From positions 1 to 64,000 of the forward strand of contig QHYK01000082.1 in NCBI GenBank assembly GCA_003224085.1: a DNA stretch of 64,000 nt. The letters are read 5' to 3'. A program made the position numbers and the translations under genes. Origin of the DNA: Acidobacteriota bacterium. GTDB lineage: Bacteria > Acidobacteriota > Terriglobia > Acidiferrales > UBA7541. Numbering within the stretch: the first letter of the stretch is position 1; each line of letters opens with the position of its first letter. Under the pieces are notes generated by a model, which was not told the origin of the DNA, did no database searches, and saw only the letters and a program-made list of their open reading frames with translations. Of the stretch, positions 8,728-16,656 are shown one piece after another.

Positions 8728-10419
8728 TTATTGAGGCTTGCCCGGCTGGGTCTCGCCCGCTTTTGGATCCGTCTGCGTCGCAGTACTTGCGGCAATAGGC
8801 TTTGGAGCTTCCGTGGTATAGCGCGTCAGGTAGGGCATGAAGGGCGTCACTTCAAACGGCATCTTCTCGCGTTCGGCTACCGTCCCTAGCGGTTTGCTCT
8901 TGATGAGCTCGAGCTTGTCGCCCCACGGATCCAGCTTGACGCGCCCGCCAATGGGAAGGGCCACGACCGTCTGCGGATTCTGCTTCTGGTCCGCCGTCGG
9001 GGTTGTTTTGAGGTCCGCAATCACCGGCACGCGGTTGCCCAGGTGCCCGCTGATGAGGTTCGGAATTTCCTTTTCCCGCTCTTGCAGCGCCGTCAGGAAC
9101 AGCCCGGCGTTGCCCAGCTGATCCTTGTATGGCGAATTCTTCAAGAACTGGATGGCCTTATCGCTGGCGGCCTTTTCTTCCTCCGGCGTACGGGCGAACC
9201 CGAAGTGACGGAAGGTCTCTTTATCGTCCACCAGCAGGTTATCGAAGAATCCATAGGAGGGATCCATGCGATGGCCAAGAACCACGTGGCCGAGCTCATG
9301 CGCCAGCATGGTTGCCAGGCTTGCTTCATCGGGGAGCACGTCAATCAGCCCGCGGCTGAGCACGATGGTATGGCCAATGGTAAACGACTCGAGAGTCGAA
9401 GTCGTCAAAACGCGGCAGCGGACTTCGGGATCGACCTCAATATTGTTGGTGACTTCCAGGTTGTTGATCACTGTGTCGAGCACCTTGTCCACTTCCCCGC
9501 GCGGCGAGACCAAGCCAATGCGCTCGAACCGGTCAATCACGTTGTCTTCCGCCTGGCGGTCCCACGAACGCTGCGCCTGAATGGGAGTAAGGTCATTGGC
9601 CGTCTTCGTGTCGTCCTGCACCGGCGTCTCGACCAGGATCTTGCTCAACTCCTGCTCTTGGTTGGCGTGGCCCAGGTTGTAGCCCCAGAGCCGTGTTTGC
9701 GCCCGGAAATCCAGCCTCTTCGAAATAGCGTAGTGCATGTCGCTTTCCTGGCTGTAAACAAACGAGGGCAACCACAGCCCCGGCTGCACGTTGGTGCGCC
9801 AGCTATCGAAGTGGAAATACCAGCTGGAATGCCCGCTGCCGCCGTACCCGCCGTTGAACCGCACGATGTTGTATTCCTGGTCTTCCACCCAGATGCGGCC
9901 GAGGAACCGGCCTTTGCCGGTCTTCTCCATCGGGGTGACGTCAAACACGAGGCAACGCACTTCACCCAGGAATTCGCGCCGCACGTAATCAAACTTGTAG
10001 TGCTGTTTATCGAAGCCGTTGGTGTCCAGGAAAATCATCTGCAGGAACCCGCCGGGCACGAACTCCGCCGAAAACGAGAAGAAGTTGCCGATAGCGCCAA
10101 AGATCTTCCGGCCCTTGCTATTGGTGTCTGTCAGGGAAACCAGGGCGACGCCCTTCGAAAAGTCCGCGCGGCCAAGATAATATTTGTCGCCCGCGGGCAC
10201 GGTCCCGAGTTCCTTGTCCGGCCTCTGGTTCTGGATGTATGTCTCCACGAGCGGCGAGTACTGCCGGATTTGCTGGATGGCCCGGTTCTCGTTGGTGATG
10301 ACCCGCTCAATCACATCCGCCATGGTTCGCGCTTGCGGTGCTGGCGTGGGCGTCGCTGCGGCGATCGCCGCCAGGCCGCTAAACACTACCCCCAAAACGA
10401 CTGCTCCTACTCTACGCAT
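8728..10419 (-). CDS. Exported M48 family zinc metalloprotease
   Basis: The product is 563 residues. A signal peptide (residues 1 to about 22, ending AAIAAA) is followed by a long N-terminal region with a YfgC-unlike beta-rich part (about 100-300). The M48 peptidase domain carries HELGH at H374-H378 inside 'ATMLAHELGHVVLGH', with the third-ligand Glu likely further on. The C-terminus from about 480 is a Pro-rich tail. The family includes HtpX and the periplasmic BepA, which work in protein quality control. It starts 11 bases after the tonB-like gene stop, with aggag inside that overlap zone, so the two form one operon. Confidence 0.85.
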   Translation of the reverse strand: MRRVGAVVLGVVFSGLAAIAAATPTPAPQARTMADVIERVITNENRAIQQIRQYSPLVETYIQNQRPDKELGTVPAGDKYYLGRADFSKGVALVSLTDTNSKGRKIFGAIGNFFSFSAEFVPGGFLQMIFLDTNGFDKQHYKFDYVRREFLGEVRCLVFDVTPMEKTGKGRFLGRIWVEDQEYNIVRFNGGYGGSGHSSWYFHFDSWRTNVQPGLWLPSFVYSQESDMHYAISKRLDFRAQTRLWGYNLGHANQEQELSKILVETPVQDDTKTANDLTPIQAQRSWDRQAEDNVIDRFERIGLVSPRGEVDKVLDTVINNLEVTNNIEVDPEVRCRVLTTSTLESFTIGHTIVLSRGLIDVLPDEASLATMLAHELGHVVLGHRMDPSYGFFDNLLVDDKETFRHFGFARTPEEEKAASDKAIQFLKNSPYKDQLGNAGLFLTALQEREKEIPNLISGHLGNRVPVIADLKTTPTADQKQNPQTVVALPIGGRVKLDPWGDKLELIKSKPLGTVAEREKMPFEVTPFMPYLTRYTTEAPKPIAASTATQTDPKAGETQPGKPQ

Positions 10420-10430
10420 CTTCTTTCTCC

Positions 10431-11597
10431 TCAGTAGGCCAAGCGGAATTCAATTCGCACGCGCGCCGGAAAATCCACCGGCTGGCCATCGCGCTTTGCG
10501 GGTTTGAATTTGATTTGTTGCGCCGCACGCATGGCGGCCTCGTCGAGTCCGTGCCCCAAACCGCTGATAACCCGGATTACCTGAATCACGCCATTTGCCA
10601 GGAATACCATGTCAATGACAACGTCGCCTTCGATCTTCAAGCTGCGCCCTTCCGCGGTATACTCCGGCCGCGGCTTTTCCAGGATGTCTACCGGCGTTGT
10701 GGGGTTTTCGTTGCTCGCAGCTCTCTTTTTCGGCGCTTCGGTCGCTACCGTCTGGTCCGCGAAGCCGCCTGCCTGAATCGTCCCCGTTTTCTTGCTGGGC
10801 GGAGGAGTCGCGATGCCGTTGCCGAAGCCAGTGCTTGCCACGGTGCCGCGAATTCCCTTGTCGCCTCCCGTGCCGTTGCCATAACCAGGCCCGCCCGGAA
10901 GCGCTGGCGAGCCCAAGCGATTCACGTTGGTTGCGTGGTTCGGATCTCCTTTGCCCGGAATACCGTTGGTATCCCCAAAACCGCCCGTTTGCACTTTCTG
11001 GACAGGGGCCACGACCGTTGCTGCGGCAGCGCTGCCCGTCGACATGAGGCCAACTTTTACGTCATCCTTCGGGCGCTTGGGCTCTTTCGTTTGCATGTCC
11101 AACTTGACTGGATCCAGCTGGGGATTCAGTTCTACCGGCTTCACTTCCACTTTCTTCATCTCGGGCTGAACAGCCTTGGCAGTTAGGAACACATGGGTCT
11201 GTCTCGGATTCAGCTTGACCGGTTCCGGAGCCACCGGCCTGGGTTTGGGCAGAGGCTTGGGCTTCACTTCGGCGGGGGGTGGCGGCGGAGCGACCGGAAT
11301 CAATGTCACCGGCTGCATGAGCTCCGTAGGCCTGAGGTTCAAGGCCGTCTTCATTTGCTCCGGGAAAATTAGGGGAAGAAGCAGCACAAAACCAACAAAA
11401 GCCACTTGTCCGATGGCGCTGACTCCAATGCGGTCCCAGCGTCGCTTCGGTTCAGGAAGCAAGGCCAGTCGCGCGGGTACCGGCCTGGATCCGATCGCTT
11501 TTCTCCAAGCTTGCGGGTCGCCTACACGGCCGCGGTTAGCCTCAAAACCTACGCCCATCGTCGTCCGACGTGGTGGTTCTACCATCATGGTTGTCAT
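10431..11597 (-). CDS. TonB family energy-transducer-like protein
   Basis: The product is 388 residues. It has a cytosolic N-terminus of about 53 residues, a single transmembrane helix (about 54-78, IGQVAFVGFVLLLPLIF), a Pro/Lys-rich periplasmic spacer (about 95-170), a Gly-rich segment, and a TonB C-terminal domain from about 300 (RPEYTAEGRSLKIEGDVVI) to the end. TonB spans the envelope and powers outer-membrane receptors with ExbBD; no exbB or exbD is in the window. The N-terminus is longer than in classical TonB. It is the first gene of a two-gene operon with the M48 protease, an unusual pairing that suggests envelope maintenance. Confidence 0.85.
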   Translation of the reverse strand: MTTMMVEPPRRTTMGVGFEANRGRVGDPQAWRKAIGSRPVPARLALLPEPKRRWDRIGVSAIGQVAFVGFVLLLPLIFPEQMKTALNLRPTELMQPVTLIPVAPPPPPAEVKPKPLPKPRPVAPEPVKLNPRQTHVFLTAKAVQPEMKKVEVKPVELNPQLDPVKLDMQTKEPKRPKDDVKVGLMSTGSAAAATVVAPVQKVQTGGFGDTNGIPGKGDPNHATNVNRLGSPALPGGPGYGNGTGGDKGIRGTVASTGFGNGIATPPPSKKTGTIQAGGFADQTVATEAPKKRAASNENPTTPVDILEKPRPEYTAEGRSLKIEGDVVIDMVFLANGVIQVIRVISGLGHGLDEAAMRAAQQIKFKPAKRDGQPVDFPARVRIEFRLAY

Positions 11598-11995
11598 CCG
11601 CGTGCCGCCTCGTTTAAATTCCGTCCAGGAAACAGGGATCTCCGCGGCTACCTAGCGTTCCCAAGTTCCGCTGGCAAATTAGGAAGTGCGCCTTTGCAGT
11701 ACCAGAGTACTGACGAGGCTGAGGGAGTTTGAATAGGACTTTGGTACCAACCATGCCAAGTCGCTAATGCTCCCGTGGGCGCACCACAGTCCCATTTCTA
11801 ACCCCGGCGAGGCGGTTTCGGTTGCGAGGCCGGAAACGCAACACCGCCCTAGAATACTCCAATGCACATCCCAATTCCATTCGGTTTTGTTTGCGTTTTG
11901 TTCACCCGCCTACCGTCCCTAGGGCTTATGCTCTAGATGCAAGGGTACGGGCTCACATTGGTTGATATAACAGGCTTTTCCCTTATTCATTGCCA
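11598..11995. other. Intergenic region between divergent tonB-like and sigma factor genes
   Basis: About 400 bases without a convincing ORF. It contains two small perfect palindromes, ttggtaccaa at 11741-11750 and cagtac-caga-gtactg at 11697-11712, about 100-150 bases upstream of the tonB-like start. They could be operator half-sites. No clear promoter consensus could be fixed. Confidence 0.4.
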
Positions 11996-12988
11996 ATGGT
12001 CAAGGACACGCCAAAGCGAACCACTGATTCACCCTCGGGTCTTTCCCTGGTGTTAGATGGCCGCGCATCGCTGCTTGAAAGACTTTACGCCCAGTCCCAA
12101 GCCACCCGCTGGGGCCTCTCCTTGGAAAGGTTTTCTCTTGCTCTCGAACGCAGCGCCACCAAGCGCTTCGCCGGCGAATGCGCTCCTCAGCAAAAACTCG
12201 AGGATTACCTGAATTCCCTTCACCTCGAAGATCTCGCTTTGGCCGCCGCTTGCGCCGCCGGTTGCGATTCGGCCTGGGACCATTTTTTCGCCACCTATCG
12301 CCATTACCTTTATTCGGCCGCTGCCGCGATTACCAAGCGCTCCTCGAGCGATGCTTACGCGCGCGAATTTGCCGACTCCCTGTACGCCACGCTTTACGGC
12401 CGCGAGACGACTATCGGCCGCGTCTCTCTCTTCAATCATTTCCATGGCCGCAGCAAGCTTTCCACCTGGCTTCGCGCCGTTCTCGCCCAGCGCTACATTG
12501 ATATTCTGCGACAGGAAAAAAGGCTCGAAGGTTTGCCGGACGACGAAGGCATCGAGAGGGTTTTTCCCGCCAAGCAAAAAGCCGATTGGGAACCAGAGGA
12601 TCCCCACCGGTCCGGTTATCTTCATCGATTGGCCGCGGCTCTCAAGCAAGCCATCTCTTCCCTGAATGCGCTCGATCGCACCCGGCTCATTTCCTACTAC
12701 TTGAAAGACCTTACCCTGGCCGAAATCGGCAAAGCGATGAACGAGCATGAAGCCACGGTGTCGCGCAAGCTCGAACGGGTGCGCCGGGAATTAAAAGAAA
12801 ATGTCGTCGCCATTCTTAAGTCTGGCTGCGCGGCAAAGAATGAGCTTGCCGCGCAGCCCGGCCTCGACGACGCCCAAATTCAGCTCTGCTTCGAATATGC
12901 CAGTGAGGCCTGGCCCTTCGACTTTTCGCCTCTCCTGGATGCCCTTTCCCCGGCCGTAGCTTCGAAATCGCCCCTGCCCGATGGCTGA
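11996..12988 (+). CDS. RNA polymerase sigma factor, sigma-70 family (ECF-like)
   Basis: The product is 330 residues, longer than a usual ECF sigma (about 190). A region-2-like segment lies at about 88-150 (DSAWDHFFATYRHYLYS, then STWLRAVLAQRYID) and region 4 at about 222-270, with the helix-turn-helix LTLAEIGKAMNEHEATVSRKL. Extra sequence of about 85 residues before region 2 and about 55 after region 4 has no known domain. The ATG at 11996 is preferred over an in-frame TTG two codons earlier. The next gene, 57 bases downstream, is a zinc-finger anti-sigma-like membrane protein, which supports a sigma/anti-sigma pair. Confidence 0.8.
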   Translation: MVKDTPKRTTDSPSGLSLVLDGRASLLERLYAQSQATRWGLSLERFSLALERSATKRFAGECAPQQKLEDYLNSLHLEDLALAAACAAGCDSAWDHFFATYRHYLYSAAAAITKRSSSDAYAREFADSLYATLYGRETTIGRVSLFNHFHGRSKLSTWLRAVLAQRYIDILRQEKRLEGLPDDEGIERVFPAKQKADWEPEDPHRSGYLHRLAAALKQAISSLNALDRTRLISYYLKDLTLAEIGKAMNEHEATVSRKLERVRRELKENVVAILKSGCAAKNELAAQPGLDDAQIQLCFEYASEAWPFDFSPLLDALSPAVASKSPLPDG

Positions 12989-13045
12989 GCCGCGCGCGTG
13001 CAAGAGAAGTCTTGATTGGCCGTTCTAAGGAGGAGAGACGCAGGG

Positions 13046-14509
13046 ATGGCAACTGAAGAAGACAAAAAGTTTGACGCGGTTTTGGGCGGATTTCTCGTCA
13101 ACGACCTGCGTGTCCGCGCCGGGCATCTCCAATGCCCGGAATCCGACGTGCTCGCCGCCTACCACGAACGCTCTCTTCTGCCCGAAGAAATGAATTCGTG
13201 GAAGGAGCACATCGCCGGCTGCGCGCGTTGTCAGGCCGTTGTTTCCGAACTGGAAGCCACGGATTCCATTCCGCTGCAGGTTTCTGAGAAAGAAGAAGTC
13301 CTTCCGGCCGCAGCCAAGCCGGTGACCGTCGCGGGTATAGACCGCCGCGCCCCGCCCACCATGGTTCCTGAAAAATCGCGCGTCACAAGCATCTCCCGCC
13401 CCGTGCGCTGGCCGTGGCTTGTTCCCGCGGGAGCCCTTGCCGCCGGTCTGCTGATCTGGGTCGCCTGGCAAGAGAACCGGCCAGCGCACAGGCAAGCACC
13501 CGCCGAAATCAAAACGGCGAAAGTGGAACCGCCGCCAGCCCCGGTCCTATCGCAGCCGACTCCTTCCTCCCCATCCTTGGATAAGTCAGGGGGAGATCAG
13601 GTCGCCACTCTTTACAAGGACCAAGCCGCGATCAGCGGAATTGCTTCAGAAAGAAAGATGCAAGCCGGGAAGAGTCTGAAACAGATGGAGTCTGACTCTC
13701 GCGCCAGGCTCGTCGCCCCGCAACTCCCCGTCGACAGAGAAACTGGTGCGCGGCAGGATGCCGTGCGTGACTCCTTGGCCGCGCGGCTCCCCGAGAAAAA
13801 GCCTGCTCCGGACGCCAAAGCCGGAGTTGTGGGAGCCGCGGCAGAAACCGTGGTAGTGCAAAGTGCGAACACCCCCGCGCAAGACCAGCCAGGACAGCAA
13901 AACATTCAAGCGCCGCAAAACTCTCAAGCACTCCAAGACCGGCCGAATGCCCAGAACGCTCCCGGCCCGTACCCTCAAGGCCAAGTCGAGCAAACGAGAA
14001 AAGAGAAGTCAGAATTGTCTCCGCGCTTGCGCCGGGCTGCCTCGCCGCCCTCGCCGGCACCTGAGCCTCCGCCGCCGGCTACCTCCGCAGCCTTCGGCGA
14101 CACCGGTGCTCCAAAGGGTTTAATGGCCGTGGCCGGCGCCTCCAATTTAAATTTAATTGTCGCGCCAAACCGGAAAATCCGCTGGCGCGCGGGTCCGGCC
14201 GGGAGGGTTGAATTCTCCAGCGATGGCGGCGCCTCCTGGTCGCGGCAAACCAGCAATGTGCTCGTGGACCTGACTGCGGGTGCCGCTTCTTCCGACAAAG
14301 TCTGCTGGATCGTCGGCCGCGCGGGAACCATCCTTCTCACCACCGATGCTGGCTCGCATTGGACTATTGTCCATTCTCCGCTTCAGGAGGATTTAGGCGG
14401 AGTTCGCGCCTTTGACGGGCTCCATGCCATCATCTGGAATCTCGGCAACACAAAGGCTTTCAAGACCTCCGACGGCGGCGCCGCCTGGAAGCCCGTTGCC
14501 TGGCAATGA
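13046..14509 (+). CDS. Membrane anti-sigma-like zinc-finger protein with Ycf48-like C-terminal domain
   Basis: The product is 487 residues. The N-terminal cytosolic part has a zf-HC2-type pattern (C30, H40, H55-x3-C59-x2-C62), as in anti-sigma factors of the RsgI/RskA/ChrR type. A single transmembrane helix follows at about 122-141. The middle (about 150-340) is low-complexity, Gln/Pro/Ala-rich. The last about 120 residues hold Ycf48/BNR-like repeats with SSDGGASW, TTDAGSHW and TSDGGAAW Asp-boxes. The zinc finger would bind the upstream sigma factor; the periplasmic Asp-box domain is a plausible sensor. The start was chosen by aaggagga at 13027-13034. The architecture is unusual. Confidence 0.75.
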   Translation: MATEEDKKFDAVLGGFLVNDLRVRAGHLQCPESDVLAAYHERSLLPEEMNSWKEHIAGCARCQAVVSELEATDSIPLQVSEKEEVLPAAAKPVTVAGIDRRAPPTMVPEKSRVTSISRPVRWPWLVPAGALAAGLLIWVAWQENRPAHRQAPAEIKTAKVEPPPAPVLSQPTPSSPSLDKSGGDQVATLYKDQAAISGIASERKMQAGKSLKQMESDSRARLVAPQLPVDRETGARQDAVRDSLAARLPEKKPAPDAKAGVVGAAAETVVVQSANTPAQDQPGQQNIQAPQNSQALQDRPNAQNAPGPYPQGQVEQTRKEKSELSPRLRRAASPPSPAPEPPPPATSAAFGDTGAPKGLMAVAGASNLNLIVAPNRKIRWRAGPAGRVEFSSDGGASWSRQTSNVLVDLTAGAASSDKVCWIVGRAGTILLTTDAGSHWTIVHSPLQEDLGGVRAFDGLHAIIWNLGNTKAFKTSDGGAAWKPVAWQ

Positions 14510-14681
14510 CCACCGCTTTTCCGCTCTCCGTTTTCTCTGTGCCCACTGTGCAAAAAAAAAAACGCCTAAACTTCAATCCTGACCTGTCCGGCCGCCTGGT
14601 GGTCTCGGGTCCCTCTCTCCGCAAGAAATTCTCCCCGCATCGTTCTAAGCTAGAAGGCAAATTCCGATTGAGGTGAAACGA

Positions 14682-16193
14682 ATGAAAATCCCCCGAATCC
14701 AGCCCGCGACGCGGTTCCTTGGCGCGATCTTCCTTGTCGCTGTATTCGCAGCCAGCGTTGCGTTTTTCTATCCCGCGGCTCGCGCCAACCGGCCGAGCGC
14801 TGCACAGGAAAAAGAAGCCGCACGCGCCACAGACCAGTCCACTAGCCTGAACGATCAAACCGATCTCAACGTCACCGTCTACAACTCTAACCTTGCCCTG
14901 GTCCGCGACGTCCGCAATCTCACGCTTCCCAGCGGCACCTTTCGCCTAAAATTCATGGACATTGCCGCAACCGTCAACCCCGCCACAGTACATTTCCGTT
15001 CGCTGACCGACCCCGAAAAGCTCGGCGTCATGGAGCAAAATTACGAATACGACCTCCTGGAACCCGCGAAACTTCTTCACAAATACGTCGGCAAGGAAGT
15101 CACTCTGGTCCGCACCCATCAGGAAAGTGCCACCACCAAGTACGACGAGATCAACGCCACTCTGCTCTCCGACAATAACGGCCCGGTCTGGAAAATCGGC
15201 AACGACATCGTCACCGGCATGTTCGCTGAAAGCTATCGTTTTCCCGAAGTTCCGCCAAATCTTTACGACCGCCCCACGCTGCTCATGTCGCTGGAAAATT
15301 CCGGTCCGCGCAAGCAGCAGGTGGAGGCTTCCTATCTCGCGAACAATCTTTCCTGGAACGCGGACTACGTTCTCACCGTCGCGCGCGACGAGAGGAACGC
15401 CGACCTCGATGGCTGGGTCACCGTGACAAACAACAGCGGCACCGCCTTCCACAACGCGCATCTCCAGCTCGTCGCCGGCGAACTGAATCGCGTCCAGCCG
15501 CCCGCCCCCATGCCCATGGCGGCACGCGAAATGGTCGCGGGCAAGGCTGCGGCTCCGCAATTCCAGCAGGAAGCTTTCAGCGAATACCATCTCTACATGC
15601 TAGGCCACAAAACATCCGTTGAGGACAAAGAAACCAAGCAGATCAGCTTGCTGCAAGGCTCCGGCGTTCCGGTCGCGAAGCTCTTCGTCGTCGACGGCCA
15701 GAGCCACTACTACCGCAATCAGCAAGCTCCCGGCGCCCCGCTGAAAGATCCTGTCCTCGTCTACTACAAATTCAAAAACGAAGAGAAAAGCGGCCTCGGC
15801 ATTCCCCTTCCCTCCGGCACCGTCCGCGTGTACCAGAAAGATTCACGCGGCGGCATCCTTTTTGCCGGGGAAGACCACATGAATCACACGCCGAAGGATG
15901 AAGAAATCGACATCCACATCGGCAACGCCTTCGATGTCGTCGCCGAGCACAAGCAAACCGACTACAAGCACGTGGACACGCACACCTGGGAATTCGAATT
16001 TGAAGTCACGCTGCGCAACCACAAAGACATTCCCATCGTGGTCGAGGTCAACGAACCCATCGGTGGCGAGTGGGAGATGCTCTCCTCCACCTACAAATAC
16101 ACGAAGACCGCGGCCTTCGCTGCGCAATTCAACGTTCCCGTGGCCAAGGACGGCACCTCGGTCCTCAAGTATCGCGTCCGCGCGAAGTGGTAG
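14682..16193 (+). CDS. Exported DUF4139 domain protein
   Basis: The product is 503 residues with an N-terminal signal or anchor (hydrophobic about 14-32) followed by beta-rich sequence. The start of the mature part (LNVTVYNSNLALVRDVRNL) and the block LSWNADYVLTV near 225-235 with GWVTVTNNSGTAF are characteristic of DUF4139, the domain family related to 'mucoidy inhibitor A'. The C-terminus (HTWEFEFEVTLRNHKDIPI) fits the same family. The biochemical function is unknown. gaggtg six bases before ATG 14682 sets the start; an in-frame GTG nine bases earlier is less likely. It may be co-transcribed with the sigma/anti-sigma genes, 172 bases upstream. Confidence 0.8.
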   Translation: MKIPRIQPATRFLGAIFLVAVFAASVAFFYPAARANRPSAAQEKEAARATDQSTSLNDQTDLNVTVYNSNLALVRDVRNLTLPSGTFRLKFMDIAATVNPATVHFRSLTDPEKLGVMEQNYEYDLLEPAKLLHKYVGKEVTLVRTHQESATTKYDEINATLLSDNNGPVWKIGNDIVTGMFAESYRFPEVPPNLYDRPTLLMSLENSGPRKQQVEASYLANNLSWNADYVLTVARDERNADLDGWVTVTNNSGTAFHNAHLQLVAGELNRVQPPAPMPMAAREMVAGKAAAPQFQQEAFSEYHLYMLGHKTSVEDKETKQISLLQGSGVPVAKLFVVDGQSHYYRNQQAPGAPLKDPVLVYYKFKNEEKSGLGIPLPSGTVRVYQKDSRGGILFAGEDHMNHTPKDEEIDIHIGNAFDVVAEHKQTDYKHVDTHTWEFEFEVTLRNHKDIPIVVEVNEPIGGEWEMLSSTYKYTKTAAFAAQFNVPVAKDGTSVLKYRVRAKW

Positions 16194-16218
16194 TTCTCAA
16201 CCCCCGTGGCTTTTCTCA

Positions 16219-16247
16219 GGCGGGGCTTGGTTAGGCCAAGCCTCGCC
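16219..16247 (+). terminator. Strong hairpin after the DUF4139 gene
   Basis: A 12-base-pair stem with one G-T pair (ggcggggcttgg / ccaagcctcgcc) and a 5-base loop begins 26 bases after the stop. There is no T-run, so it may be a stability hairpin rather than a true intrinsic terminator. Confidence 0.5.
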
Positions 16248-16320
16248 AACTCCCCTGCATTCTGGCTTCTGCTTTCCCCAAGGCTTCTGCGATACCATGC
16301 GCGGAGGATCCACGCTTTCA

Positions 16321-16626
16321 TGCCATCGCAAAAACTTTCTAATCCCGCGTACACGACGAAAGAGCTCTCCACAAGAGCCTGGCCCGACTTTGTCCGCCTC
16401 TTCTCCCAAGGCAGCGGCTGGGAGTTCTGCCAGTGCATGCATTACCAGCGCCCGCGCAGCTTGCCAAAGCAGCAGTGGCTCCGCCTGCGCGAGCCCTCGA
16501 GAGGAGCTACCGCGCACTGGTGGGACGCGAAACATCCCTCAGCCGATGCTCGATTATTTACTCAAATCCGTTCCTCATCCGCTGACACCGGAGACAAAGT
16601 CGAAGCTCGTCTCCAACTGCCACTGA
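16321..16626 (+). pseudogene. Remnant of a GNAT-type acetyltransferase gene
   Basis: An ATG at 16321 opens a frame whose first about 45 residues (LSTRAWPDFVRLFSQGSGW, then CQCMHYQR) resemble the N-terminus of a GNAT acetyltransferase group. The similarity then fails, and the acetyl-CoA binding motif is absent. A different frame ends at 16626. The stretch sits between the DUF4139 gene and the minus-strand glycosidase. I read it as a decayed fragment; a short functional peptide is possible but not supported. The family assignment is from memory. Confidence 0.4.
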
Positions 16627-16656
16627 ATCTTCCTTCCCCATTCGTTCCAAATGGCT

